A model generated the notes under the pieces. That model saw nothing but the letters and a program-made list of their open reading frames with translations, was not told the DNA's origin and searched no databases. 64,000 bases of DNA, from the NCBI GenBank assembly GCA_003254925.1, contig QANZ01049049.1, positions 214,502 through 278,501 on the forward strand, given 5' to 3'. The stretch is from Chamaecrista fasciculata. Lineage: Eukaryota; Streptophyta; Magnoliopsida; Fabales; Fabaceae. Below are positions 44,899-58,349 of the stretch, one piece after another. The stretch's first letter is position 1; each line of letters starts with the position of its first letter. Made by a program: the position numbers and the translations under genes.

Positions 44899-47800
44899 TC
44901 ATTCATCTGAAGAGCTCAAAGCAGCAACGACTGACCCTGTTGTTGCCAAAGTTGATGCTACGTCTGGATAGTCCTTCCATGAGGTTGTAACCTTCAGAGA
45001 TGGATATAGCCAGCTTTTGACCGAATCCACAAAGGAGTTCGGATCCAAGTTCAAAATGGCTTCCCAGTCAACTTGTAAACCTTGAGGGATACTTCCTGTG
45101 AACTCCATATTTGCAGCAAGTAACAAACCCAGCATAACTACAAATCCAACCGCAGCGGATCCTCTAGACAGTGGCATAAAGTTGTACCTGAAAAACATTT
45201 CAGTTAGGTTCATAAAAATGACTTCAAACATCTAAAAAGATAAAAAGATAATTTATGCATTTTGTTCCTGCCATACCAGTAGTAAGTCATCTTCAAAATT
45301 GCATCTCTCACATTTTCGAGCACATTAAAATCAGAAGACCCATAATTTTCACCACAGTAAGCATTACAGAGAGCCTAACAGCATCAAGATGAAACATAAA
45401 TTAAATCAGAACATAGCATGTATCCAAGTGAAACTTTATGAGAATTAGAAAATACTATCAGTAGAGCTCTAGACCTTACAATTTCAGCAGATGCTTTAAG
45501 GATAAATTGATAAAGATACCAAAAAAACTTAGTTTGGAAACAAACTACATTAAGTGACCATATAAAAGTATATCCATCACCTACAGCGTATTATATTTAA
45601 AAACAATTGGAATGGGTAACGTACTTCCCATGCTAGTGCCATTTCAGCATTAAAATCTTCCCATCTAGCAGGTGTACAAGGTGTTCTAATTGCAAAGTCA
45701 AATCCGTGGTCTCCCCTGGAAAATGAAGAGTTAATTTCGCTATATAAATAAACACATTAAAAGTAAAGTACAGCAGTAAAGAAAGGGAAACAGTGACGCA
45801 TGTAACAAGAATTTGCTCAAGAAATCTTGATTCTGACATACATTTTTACAAGGGTTATCCTTGTCCCTTCAAGCTGCTTCCTGAAGAAGAATGAAGAACC
45901 CAAATGTCAGCATGTGAAGAAAAAAAGGTTCCCTCAGGATAAAATTTTCCTTAGACACACTTATGACTTACCCCTCAAATGCAGTACTGTTGCACCAAGT
46001 AGCCAACCAGAAGTCCTCGCCAACAATTCTATAAAGATCAGAGCATGATTTTGCATCCATGATCTGCACATCGAAAAATAAAATTTCAGGTAATCAATGG
46101 AGAGCTTTGGTGCATTGCTTCATCAATTAAAAAAATTAAAATTTTTCCTTAAATTTGATGACTTTTAGATGGGACGCCCTCTCTTAATTAGTTATCAAGA
46201 AATGACAACCAAATTAAATAGAGATATAGGAGAAAATAATAAATATCGTGAAAGTGCAACTTTTCTGCATCACTCAACAGAACATACAAGAATTTTGTTG
46301 CGAACATGGGACAACAAAAATATAAAACTTCCACTATGCTATACCTGGAATAAACAGTAATGAAGCAGCCTCTTGTGTAGTAAATTACAAAGAGGAACTA
46401 AGACAAGGTACAGCAGAAGTGCACAACAGATCTAATTCAACAATTAAACAACTCACCTCTTCTAATTTCCCATCTTTGGAAAGATAAATAATGTTATCTG
46501 TTTTGCTGTAGACAAATGATCTTTCTTTCATGACAGTCTTCGCAACGTTTAATGTCCTGTAGCATTAGAAGATCATGAGCACTTCCTAAGCCAATCTACT
46601 TATATAAAATATAAATAGAAACTTTACCTTTCATAATTAGGGAAGTAACGAACAACTTTGGCTTGTCCAAGAATCATTGGTGTGTGAGAACCAAATCCAG
46701 AATTAAACTCTTCACTGCAGCAAAAAAATCAATAGATGTTCAATATCCAAAACAAGCATAGATCTCAATACGATTCAACCCTCAAGTGAATATCTGAAGA
46801 AAAAAAGATGGCAACATTAACCAAAAACCTGAGAAGCTAGAAAGCAGGAGCAATTACTTATTTAAAATTCTAAAATAAACCAATACAACTATAAGCCTAG
46901 TCTACAAAGTAACACCAATTTAAAAACAAAGGAGCACTAAAATGGTGTACTAAAATACTTAGCCCAAAGACAGATCACCTTAGTTTGTTAATCCACACAA
47001 CAGGATCACAGGGCTCAGAAATCTGTCTCCATTTAACAGCCAATGAGTAAACATCTCGCCATGACATGGAACGACTGGATGGTCTGTCATCCATAATTCC
47101 ATATGAAGAAGATACTTCCAAGGAGCTACTTGTACTACAACCAGCACCACCTCTATTCTGACTGGGCATGTTAATTCTTTCCCTTCTCCTGGTCCTTTTC
47201 CCATGCTTTGGGTTGCTTTTATTGGAATGTTTCCACTCTCCTTGCAGGGAACGCCAAGCCTTTGAGACCTTCTGTGCAATTTCAATAACAGCAAATCCTG
47301 CCATACGATGCTGACAAATAAGGAGATATTAACAACCAAATTTAGAGAGCTTAATAGATTAAAGTATCAACAATGTGAGAGAAAGTACAAGCATGAAAAA
47401 TATGAGGAATAAATATTATATTACTGGCAGATATTTAGAACTAGTGACTAAAAGGACACTAAATGGAAAGAAAGTCTCAAATATAAAATAAATAATGTAA
47501 TATTTATTAATTTCATACATCAATATGAGCCTGTATAAATTATAAAGAATACTATTATAAATACATTGTACGATTTTCTTTGGAAAAGATAGACTACAAC
47601 CTAAGAAGCACAAATATTGACACAAATATAAGACACAACTGAATAAAAATATTAGAACACAACCACATATGTTAGTGTCATGGTGCAATTTGAACTGTCT
47701 TGCTCTTTTGAAGTATCATTGCTTCATAGTCTAAAACTCAGTTTCTCCCATGGAATTTATATAGGAGGAAATATAACATCAAATATCATATCTCTTTCAA

Positions 47801-50800
47801 ATGAAAACTAACATTTTTTAATTCTGATTTTTATAATATTTTTTTTTCATAGAAATTACTACAAAACATTCCCTTTTTCTGGCTAAAATAATTGCAAGGA
47901 TAAACAATTTGTCCTCCCTAGCTAAAGCAAAGAAAAACCAAAAAAATCAAAATATATTCATGCCAATTTTGGGCTCTGCTTGAAGATGTTTTACTAAATA
48001 ATGTGCTTTGAAATGAAATGTAATCATTTGATATGGCTGCCGGATGGTATAGGATGTAGCATACTTGCTTACAATCTTGACAGCCCACAACAGTATGTAT
48101 CATATTACATTCTTGGCTAATTAAGAGTTTTGTTTTGATAAAAGTTTATCAAGGATATTAAAATACAATCAAGGGTCCAAATCCAGGACAAATAAATCAG
48201 GAATACTAATTTGTTCCGACTAGTATTTGGGCTAGCTAAATCCTGTTCTCTTCGCATAAACGCTCCTAATCATCCAAAAGGGATTTCAATCTAGAACCTC
48301 CAAGTTGAACAATGGAGTTCAATCATCCAGGCGTCTGTAAATTATATTATCAAAAGTCAACTGAAAATTTGATGATCAAATTCTTTAGAGAAACAAAAAC
48401 ATAGAACACTGACTATACCAAAACACAGAAAATGATAGAGACTCTATTATTTATTTATTTTCATCAAAGGCTTTCCAGAAAGGATTGGTCCCTCAGGCCA
48501 AAAAAAGAACTAGAGAAAAATAAGATGGATGGAGATAAGAAGCTATCAAACTAGAGACATTAAAACAGGCACTAGCATTACCTGACGCCTATTAGGAAGG
48601 AAACCAGGACAATCATACTGGATTTTCTTGCCAATGGAATCAGCAACCTGTATAAGAGCAGCCTTCTGCTTCGTAATAGCTAATTCTTGCTTTTTAAGCT
48701 TTCCCTTTCTTAAAGAATCACGTAAAGTAGGTTGCCTGTAAACCTTCTCACAGACATTCTTTGGATGCAATCTCTTGCACCAGTACTCCTGAATATAGTG
48801 TAGACATGATCATAAAAATGGGGAACCAGACATTGCAGACGCACAATGAAATTCAATTTTTTCAATCTTCTGAAACCCAAGATTGGCTAGTATTATATGT
48901 ATGTCTCAAATTCAGACAGTATGGCAATAATAATGAGATTTTTTTATTGTTTACATTTGTAAGAGGAAGCCTTATCAGGTCTTCCTGGATTCAATAATCA
49001 AATTGAAATTAACATGCAGAATAATATTTACACGTCTAGCATGCCTTGCAATATAAACTGAATGGTGATTTTTGTACAGAAGTCAATCCCTCGCTGTTCC
49101 TTCAAGTATATTAATTGAGGGAAGCAAGGGTATACTGTATACAAGAGTACCCAGAGAAACAAAGAAGCTGGAAGCCTTATACCGAATTTCAGCACATGGA
49201 TGAAAGCTAGAGCTGTTTATTTATGGAAATGAAATCCTGAACAATATTATATACAATTTTCAGGGTTTGATGCAATGGTCAACATAATTTGTATCCCAAA
49301 TCAAAGGTAGACAGAATTTTAAGGGGATGACAGCAACTTTCTGTTTCTAAGGGCAGAAATCATTTTCTACANNNNNNNNNNNNNNNNNNNNNNNNNNNNN
49401 NNNNNNNNNNNNNNNNNNNNNNNNNNNNNNNNNNNNNNNNNNNNNNNNNNNNNNNNNNNNNNNNNNNNNNNNNNNNNNNNNNNNNNNNNNNNNNNNNNNN
49501 NNNNNNNNNNNNNNNNNNNNNNNNNNNNNNNNNNNNNNNNNNNNNNNNNNNNNNNNNNNNNNNNNNNNNNNNNNNNNNNNNNNNNNNNNNNNNNNNNNNN
49601 NNNTTGAATTACATTTTTTAAAAATTTTGTTATGTTTTAAAGAACAATTACCTCTAAAAATTACTTAATCCAAACACAACATATACAACAACAACCACCA
49701 AAGCCTTTTCCCACTAGGTAGATAAACACAACAACATTAGAGAAATATGTCTCGAGCAATATTTCCTTTTACAAGGAACTTCCATGGATCAAGCAAACAT
49801 AAGAAGCAACTTGAACCACCAAGCAATTCATTTGTCCGTTAAAAGTTAAAAACCCACCAAAGGCATGCTTCCTTATTCAATAGGGGTGAATCAGAAATTT
49901 TAATCCACACAACTATACTACTTTACAAGGGTGCCGCATAGAAACTGAGAAATCCTTAAGTTGACTATATCAGGTTCTCCAATTAAGTTTACCTATGAAG
50001 TGGCGTCGAAACGATTCATGATGAAAAATTAAGAATACCAAGAAATGGTGGAATAAAGTTGTTGATGTTTACCTTAAAAAGTGGATCAATATCTCCATCA
50101 ATATCAAACCAGCAAAATTCACTATTAATCTTTGAGGCTGTGTACAAAGCAATCTCTTTCTGCAAAAGAGTAGTGTGATGAACCACATCAGAGAAACAGG
50201 CTCAAAATGAGAAAAATTACAGGGACCATACTAACTCCCATCACACCACCAACATAAAGTTCATCAAAATCAGTATCAGTATTATACCCTAATATAGTGA
50301 ACGAACAACATAAATAGTCAATTTATGAAATTGAAGGAGCTTAATACAAGGAAGGCATGTCCTATAAGTATGTCTCACTGCAGCATAAGCAATATGAGAA
50401 ACTAAAATAAAAGCACAGCATTTGTTTCAAACAATACTACAGAAAAAATCATGTTTATCATAACATACTAGTGAGTTTGTATATTGTTAGGCTATAATCA
50501 CTATTTCTTAAATTTAATGCCATGGGTCAGAACCTTAAAACTTGAGGCCAGCCAAGCACCAGTCTCAATGTCAGGCAGATTTTCACAATCAGTAAAAGTT
50601 TGCTAATACAGACCCAAGTGACTTTGGAGAACCCTACCTCAAAAGCTAGCACTTGAAGGGGGAAACAAAACTCTTAAGTACTCCACTGAGCATCCTATTA
50701 TACTCGATGTGGGACTTAGACATCCCATACAACCCTAGTCCTTATCATAGCATGCCCTTGGAGAGTTGACATCCTGACGGCTACACTATGCAAAACTTCA

Positions 50801-53800
50801 CTGTATGACACTTCACTCGACCTTCTACCAGTCAAAACCCTTTTTAGATCAGAACTATCCGCAAGTAGCCTTCTTCATGTCATTGACCACCCGACTTTGA
50901 TACCAATTGATAGAAACCCAAGTGACCTTGGAGAACCCTCCCTCAAAAGCTAGCTATTGAAGGGGGGAACCAAAGCACTTAAGTACTTTACCAAGCGTCC
51001 TATTCTGCTCAATGTAGGACTAAGGCATCTCATACTACCTAAGTCCCCATCAATTCCCGTGTTTTCTTTATAAAGCGGAAGAGCAATAGTAACAAGGAGA
51101 ATCCCAAAAAAGAAATTCATAGAATAATTATTTCCAAATTAGGTAACCATGCGTCCGCTTTATTGTTCTGAAACTTGAAATGATTTTGGCATGAATTACT
51201 CTTTAGACTAAGAAAGTACCACAACCATACTATTTCAACTATTTCAAACTTTAAAAAAAAAAAAAAAACCTGATAAAAGGCAAGGCACTGTAGCACAAAT
51301 TTTTCCATTGAGTCTAATTCCAAATCCAGTGCAGCATCATAGTCCTTGACCTGTGTGACCACCAAATAAAGCTTTAGCTTGACATGTAAATATTGATTTT
51401 TCCAGAAAAAAAAAAAGAAGCAGAAAACCAAAACTGTACCGCCTCTTTATATTGTCCAATAGCATGGTAGCAGGAAGCTCGTAAATATAAACACTCAATG
51501 TTGGCACCATCAATGCTCAACCCTGTTGTCAAATCCTTGATAGCTTTCCTGTCACCCCATTTGGATCAAAATAAAATCATGAATTAGAACATACTCCAAA
51601 ATGAAACATTTAGACGCTGGCCTGGTGGCCTAAAATGAAAATTTATAAAGCAATTTAACTGGACCTGTAGGTGCTGTTATAGACTCAACTTACAAATTAT
51701 TATAATTTTACTAGAAATCACCACGGTCCAATTTATGCCATTTACTTACATCAAATAAATAATCATCAATTCATTTGATCAATCAGCGGGTATATTTGTA
51801 TAGATACCTGTGTTCTCCCATAGCATGGAATAACAGGCCACGCAGATGATAAGCTTTTGCAAACCTACCATAGAAACACAAGTAGTTGCACTTAGATAAA
51901 GTGACCACTGACCAGACTTAATGTAAAGCAGGTGAGTGAAAGCAAAATGTAGAGACAATATGAATAATATGGTTCATCCATAACAATTACCTTGGATCAA
52001 TTTGCAGTGCTTGATCTAGGCATTCCTGAGCTTTGTTTGGCTTTGCCAAATCTTGATAGAACTGCCAAAAATCACCCAATCAGGACAAGATTAACAACCA
52101 AACAATTTAATATAGAAAAGGCAAGAAAGGTGTAGCCTAAATTAATTTCCTAATTAATAGCTATAACCCTAAACTGAATTTTCTTTTCTCAAATAAGAAA
52201 ATAGTATTTACATAGATGATTCAGGTCTCTAAGAATTAATCAACTTCCGAAGTATGCCAACCCTCTATAAGAACAGAGAGCTGACAGATACCTGAGTTAA
52301 ATGTGCCCACGCTTCAAGGAAATTTCCATCCAGTTGAAGTGATTTCAGATGTGCTTCCTCAGCTTTCTTATACTCACCAATTGAAGATAATGCTAAGCCC
52401 TATAGAAAAGAACGTATTTATTCAATGAAGGGAATCAAAGAATGCAGACACCCTGTATTTACAAAAATCATAAACTAACATAAGAGTCCTCAATGAGATA
52501 CAAAATGTCAAGACCCACCAAATAAGTGTATGCTGACTTATTATCAGTATCTAGCTTCACACAAGCTGAGAGGTCTTCAACAGCAGCATCAAACTCTTTA
52601 AACTTGAAATTCACAATTCCTGCATTGAATTTTATGAAATGCATACATTATACAGAATTACAGACATTTAGAGGGACTTACAAATGCTTCAAAGATTATT
52701 ATTATATCTATGCAGATTCAAACCTTAAACTTGTAATTGACAACAATGCCTAAAATAACTAAGGGCAAGCAGAAAGGAACAACACCTTAAAGAAAACAGA
52801 AAGGAGTCAGGGAAAAGGGAGAGGGAGAGAGAAGAAATAAAAGAGAAAAGCCTCTAAAACCCAGGGCATCAAAAAGACAAAAACTAAAAAGATTTACCAG
52901 ACTGAAATAAATGGAAGCCTGATTAAAAAAAAAGGATCTCAGAAATGTCTTGCAATATAAAAAAATACCCTTAACCTGTGAAAATCCCTCACCTACCACA
53001 CTATATACACCACACAGGATCAGTTGGAGCCAATATTATAGCTAGAGCCTACAAATACAATCCTGATTTAGGCTTCTTTCACCTAGAACCAACTATAATC
53101 CACAAAACTAAATGTGATATAGGAGTAAATTAAATAGACATCGAGAAGGAAAATGATTAATGCCCATAATATGTGCACCTAAAGCAGGCAAGGTTATTTA
53201 ATCATTTAATGGACTAAAACTAGAGTAATAATCTGATTACATCAATATAACACTTTTCCAAATCATAGTTAATTAATTTATTGCCTAGATGATTGATCAA
53301 AAAACTTAAATGAGGAATCAACCTAGTTTCTTTGAGAATGTCATGCAGAAAAGGAAGGTCATTATGCAAATTAATCAAGGACTTCTTTGTTCTTTTCATT
53401 CTCTGTCTAAATGTATACATATGTTTGAACACGCAATGCTTCCACCCCACCCATCACAGCAAGCCAGCTTGTGAAAAAGTCAGAGAAAGAGTTCTATCAT
53501 ACAAAAAACAAGAAAAGGTCTAACTTAAGTCTTCTAGTGCAAGTTAGTTCTCCAACAAACAAAATGAAAACAAAAGACTAGGTGCCAGACAAGCTACCTC
53601 TCTCATGTAGAATATCTGCCGAATTGGGCTCAAACTCTAATGCCTTAGTCAAGTCTTCAATAGCCTGAGACCCAGAGTAAAACAAGTAAAACAAAAGGTT
53701 GTCAACTGTATGAATTGTTATTTGTGCAAGAAAATCAATACTACCACTAGGAGGTGTAGCATTAGAGCAGGCACAAGATCTCATAGTTTATAGTTAGAAA

Positions 53801-56308
53801 CTGCAACAACATGAATCTCTCAAAATTTAATGATAACAGATCACAGGGCTGTTAACCACTGCATTAGTTTAATTATCTATTTAACCATTCAGCTAAAGCC
53901 TAAACCTTTAAGAGAGCAATTGAACGCACACGAAGCTAACACCTAATTTACAAAAAACAAATTTCTACATAAAAACCATAGTCATTGCCAGTTTGCTGTA
54001 ATTAAACTAGTCTAGTGCATGAAGTACAGTAATGGTACCTGAACAAAAGACCATTAGCAGATAAAAAAGAAAATTTTAAATATTCAAGATAAGATTTTGA
54101 TTGGCAATGATATTAAAGTGAAAATTAAACAAGCAAGACATATATAATGATTTAAGACTAAGAATTAGAGTAAACAACTCTAACCTCAACAAACTCCCCC
54201 AAGGCTGCCCTGGCCTGACCTCTCCTCTTCCATGCCTCACCTGCTGCTGGATTGTGCTGTATGGCCTAATATATACGGCAATTAAACTACTTACAATTAG
54301 CGGATGTACCCATAACTCTATACATGTGTCAGACAGAGTTCATTTAAACACCTTTGTAAAATCAGCTATAGCAGCGTCAAGTTCTCGCTGGAATGCATAT
54401 GCTGTCCCCCTTCCTATCAGTGCCTCAGGATATGCAGGATCCTCTTTCAGTATCTGAGTATAAGATGAAGGCAATGCTATAGTTTCTCATTTGATAGTAG
54501 GAAAAAAGAGAACAAGATAATAGATGAACAGATGGAAGAAATATGAGAATGATTATTGATCACAAAGTTGTACCTGGTCAAAGATGGATATCGCATGAGC
54601 ATATTTTCCTTCATTAACCTGCAAGAGAACCAGAATGTTAAACAATTATATACTCTCAAACACGTAAGTACAATAAGTACAACAACACAACATTTGTCAT
54701 GTAGTTTAAGTATAAGTAAAATCATACACACAAACCTCTGCAATACCCCTCGAGAGTCGAAAGTCTACGCTTATGGACTTTGTCTTTGATATCCGAGCAA
54801 CACAAAACTTTTTATTTTTCCTTGCATCATCCTTTCTTTCATGGGGAAATTCAAACTTTTTACTAGTCTTTCTAAGAATTTCAGTAATATCAATTGTGTC
54901 ATTGCTGTTGGTAGATACTTTATCACATGATTCTGATGCGTCACTTGAGTCATTACAAGATTCAGAATTATAACTCAGTTTGTCAAGAACATCAGGGCTT
55001 CCGTTGACATGGCCATCAGATTTATTATATTCTCTATCTTCATCATTTAACTCATTTCTTGAGTCAAATTTATCAGTAGACTTGAGGAAGGTCTTAGATT
55101 TATCACTTGCATCGTCATGTAATTCAGTTTGAGCACCTGTCTTGTCTTGATTCTTGAGAGTTTCACTCAAGTTTCCATTACTATGAGAATCTAATATAGT
55201 CTGTGGCTTGGGCGACCCATGGGCTCCATTAATTATAGTGTTGCCTTGTTTTGCTCTCGTCAAGAGCTCTTCAAGTTCTAGCAGCTGTTTTAAATCAGCA
55301 GACTGATGCAGAGCGTGTTCGTACCCTTGCTCCCATACGAATAGAGCATCATCTTTCCTTCCCAAAGCAGATAGTGCATGACCTAGATGGCAGAAAAGAA
55401 CCAGCCTAAGTTTAAAAGATAACAAATTGTCCGTGCACAAAAACCATTCAAGTTTCCTATGAATAATAGGAATTTACCACTCTAAAAAATAAATCGCAGA
55501 ATCAAATCAAATATAATACAAAATAGTTACTGCATGATATATAGCAATCAACCGCATAAACTGAGCTTAAACCGTTGTTTCCCTAATGCTACATTGGTTT
55601 CAGAGCGTGATCATTTAGCCTATAACCTATAAAATTTAAACAACTATTAACCAATCACAGATGATGAAATATCTAGAAACAACCAGAGCAAAGAAAATGC
55701 GTGAATTTCCATCATCAAAAAAATTGTAGTGAAGCAGTAAAGTTCCAAGTTACACATTCTAGGAAAACTGGCTCTACGCCACAGCTTGCTTTTTCTTCCA
55801 GCAGATTAGTTTAATCACAAAATTGAAAATTCAGTAAAATAAGCACTTTGAATTAAGTAAGAGTGACTGAATAAGCATAAAAAATGATCAAAGCAAACAG
55901 TTAAACAGAAAGAAAGAAAGTAAGGGAAAAAAATTAATAAGAGGAGAAACCTTTGAGAATGTAAGCTTGAAGAAGCGCAGGGTCAAGCTGAAGCGCTCTA
56001 TCACAATCCTTGATAACGTGCTTGTGGAGCTCCAATTGGCTGTAACAAAAGGCCCTATTGCTGAAGCAACATTAACAGGATGGTATGTCATGTTAGCGAG
56101 CAACTCTATTTGAAACAATCAGGAAGATCGATGAGACTCAAAATGGAAAGAAAAACCGAGCAGGAGAAGAAGAGTGTTAGACACACCAGATATCCTGAAT
56201 TGCACCGGACTCAGAAACGAGCGAATCAAGAATCCGAATGGCCTTTGACCAGTCCTTGGAGCTACAGAGCCTGGCTAGCTGAGCTCGCTCGGAGATAGCA
56301 GGAGCCAT
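44899..56308 (-). CDS. SRFR1: SRFR1, TPR-domain negative regulator of plant immunity
   Basis: Twenty-two exons join in phase to 1027 residues: 56187-56308, 55951-56060, 54736-55382, 54574-54618, 54352-54453, 54185-54265, 53598-53664, 52519-52619, 52292-52399, 51991-52061, 51808-51864, 51440-51548, 51270-51350, 50073-50159, 48582-48788, 46979-47310, 46628-46714, 46457-46556, 45972-46063, 45625-45715, 45277-45374, 44899-45187. The N-terminal signature (RAQLARLCSSKDWSKAIRIL) and TPRs at about 40-120 and 294-567 match Arabidopsis SUPPRESSOR OF rps4-RLD1 (1052 residues). A Ser/Asp/Asn-rich linker (about 125-280) separates the TPR blocks. The C-terminal half is the SRFR1-specific domain, with a basic patch KHGKRTRRRER (700-710) and a hydrophobic stretch near 941-959. 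In Arabidopsis SRFR1 restrains NLR immunity and binds EDS1, SGT1 and TCP factors. All introns are GT-AG. Confidence 0.95.
49372..49603. other. Assembly gap of 232 N
   Basis: The run lies within SRFR1 intron 14 (48789-50072), so no coding sequence is lost. True gap size is unknown. Confidence 0.98.
50604..51052 (-). mobile_element. TRIM retrotransposon in SRFR1 intron 13
   Basis: Two direct repeats of about 145 bp (50908-51052 and 50604-50747) flank 160 bp of non-coding sequence. Read on the minus strand, the first repeat begins TGATGGGG and ends TTTCTATCA; three bases later comes TGGTATCAAAGTC (50904-50892), a near match to the initiator tRNA-Met primer site. Short LTRs, a primer site and no genes define a terminal-repeat retrotransposon in miniature, 449 bp in all. 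The LTRs differ at many positions and no target-site duplication survives, so it is old. It has the same orientation as SRFR1. Confidence 0.85.
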
Positions 56309-58349
56309 GGGCGAACAGAAACGGTGGGTGAGGTGCACAGATCAGAAGGACCGAGTGTGTTTGGGTCTGCTTTCCAAGTTTCAAAGGGGTCCAATTCCAA
56401 TCCAAACGTAAAAATATTTGGGGCTGGAAATAGGGAAGGGGTAAACTGGGGAATATCGTACCTAAGAACCTTAATAAAGCTTTCGAAGTTAGAAACCGAA
56501 GGTGAGAATTATGGACGAAGAAATGGCAGTTGCCAAATTCCTCCTCTATCTAGCTCTTTTAAAACTAGTGTGAAAAAATGTAATCATACAAAAGTAAATA
56601 TTACGGTATCACGAGACTCGGCCCAAACCCCGCATATGGACCTGTTGTTTTTAGCTCACCGGGTTTGGGGCTTGGCACCTACAGAGAGGTACCGTGTTAG
56701 TTGACAGTTGAGAGTTGAGATTGGGACTCAAACCACATCTACTTATTTTTTGCCTCTGTTTTTCTAGGTATTTATTTTACTCACGAGTCACGAGGTTAAC
56801 AAACTTATTTTATGATATATTTTGTTCATTTATCAAGTTGAAATGCAAAATATGTATTAACGTAATTGATTTAAGTGGTAGGTGATTTAATACTATTTAA
56901 TGAAGATACAAATTATACTATTTGTTAGAATTTTTTATTTTTCTTATTTTTTTAGCTATTTGTTATTAATATTATTCAATATATTAGCAGATATGAAATG
57001 TAAATATTTTTTAGTACACTTTAAGGTATTTAATTTCAATTTTATAATTAAAAGAAAAGTTGAACAAAAAAATATCATAAAATCTTTTAGCTGGAGAAAC
57101 CCAGAGCGTCGTTGACATTTGAATTTTAATTATACTTGTATAATTGAAAGAGCTAATAATAGTATAACATGATAATTATCCGGGAGACAGTTAAACTAAC
57201 CCAATAACTGACACACTTTTAATAATAAAACCCCGGATTCCTTGCTTGGCCTACCTCTAGAAGCTCCCATGCACTAAGCCAACAAGAAAAGTATAAACTA
57301 TTAAGGGGGGCAACGAATCAAACAGAAAAGGCTTATTAATTAACTAATATTTCTTCATATTTAGCAACCTTTTGTGAGAAGCATGTGATAAACTACTATC
57401 ATTTACATGTTTGTTTATACACCAATTGAGATGCATTGGCCAAAGTGGAAATAAAGTTGAGGTGGTTAAAGCATTAATTTTTGTATTTAAAGCTTAAAAT
57501 TTAGTTCGTAGAAAAAAAAAAGCTTAAAATTTAGAAGGCTGCTTAATTTCCTTTTATTGGAACAGGATAGTATATTTTTAAGCGTCGCAAACTCGCAATT
57601 ATTAATGAAAAGGATCATCAAGTCTTAATTCAATATTCAACATATAAAATTATTTAATTATACATTTATACTTCTAAATTTGCTATTGCTAAGAAAAAGT
57701 AATTTTATAGAACTAATTCATTCAACTTGTGCATACATGTAATACATATGATATGAGAGTGTGACGTTTTGGGATTTTTTTAAAATTTTATTTTAAAATT
57801 GTTTAATTATAATCACTGATTTAATCATCAATTAATTATTATAATGGTCCGTTTCTCTACCAATGTCCAATCGATTATGAAACTCTACTATTATTCATTC
57901 TCTGTAATTTAAATATCTAAATCATTAGTTCAATTGTTATTTAATCATAATTATTTATTTTATTTTTTCAATACTGACTTGCAGTTGCAGGTAAAAATGT
58001 AAAGGAAAATTTCGTATGTAAACTCGCTCACGAGTTAATATAAAAAGGATTATAAAATATGTTTAAAAAATGTAAATTACAGGATTCGGACCGCGTTCAA
58101 TGAATCATCAAGCCAGTGAGACTTATATTCACCGAAGATGAGAGGTTCCAATCATTAAAAAGGATGCCCATTACGACTGAGTCTGTTATTTACTCGCCGT
58201 AATTAAACCATAATTAGCTCCCAACAAAGTGAACAAATTAAACAAAGATAATCAGCAGAGGGGAACCGATAATAACCATTCCCTATTTCCCTTGGCGGGA
58301 CGTATGATTGATTATACAGTAATGATTTTCGTTTTGAATCGATTGAAAG
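56309..58349. other. Intergenic region between SRFR1 and KAI2
   Basis: This holds the SRFR1 upstream region and the KAI2 3' flank (both genes are on the minus strand). No other coding sequence is supported; the frame at 56324-56704 overlaps the SRFR1 leader and promoter and has no known domain. Confidence 0.6.

Noticed and set aside
48170-48340. Possible SINE in SRFR1 intron 15 ('ggttctagattgaaatccc' on the minus strand)
   Set aside because: A B-box-like string is present but no acceptable A box at the right distance.
56324-56704. 126-codon plus-strand frame near the SRFR1 start
   Set aside because: It overlaps the SRFR1 leader and promoter region and has no recognisable domain.
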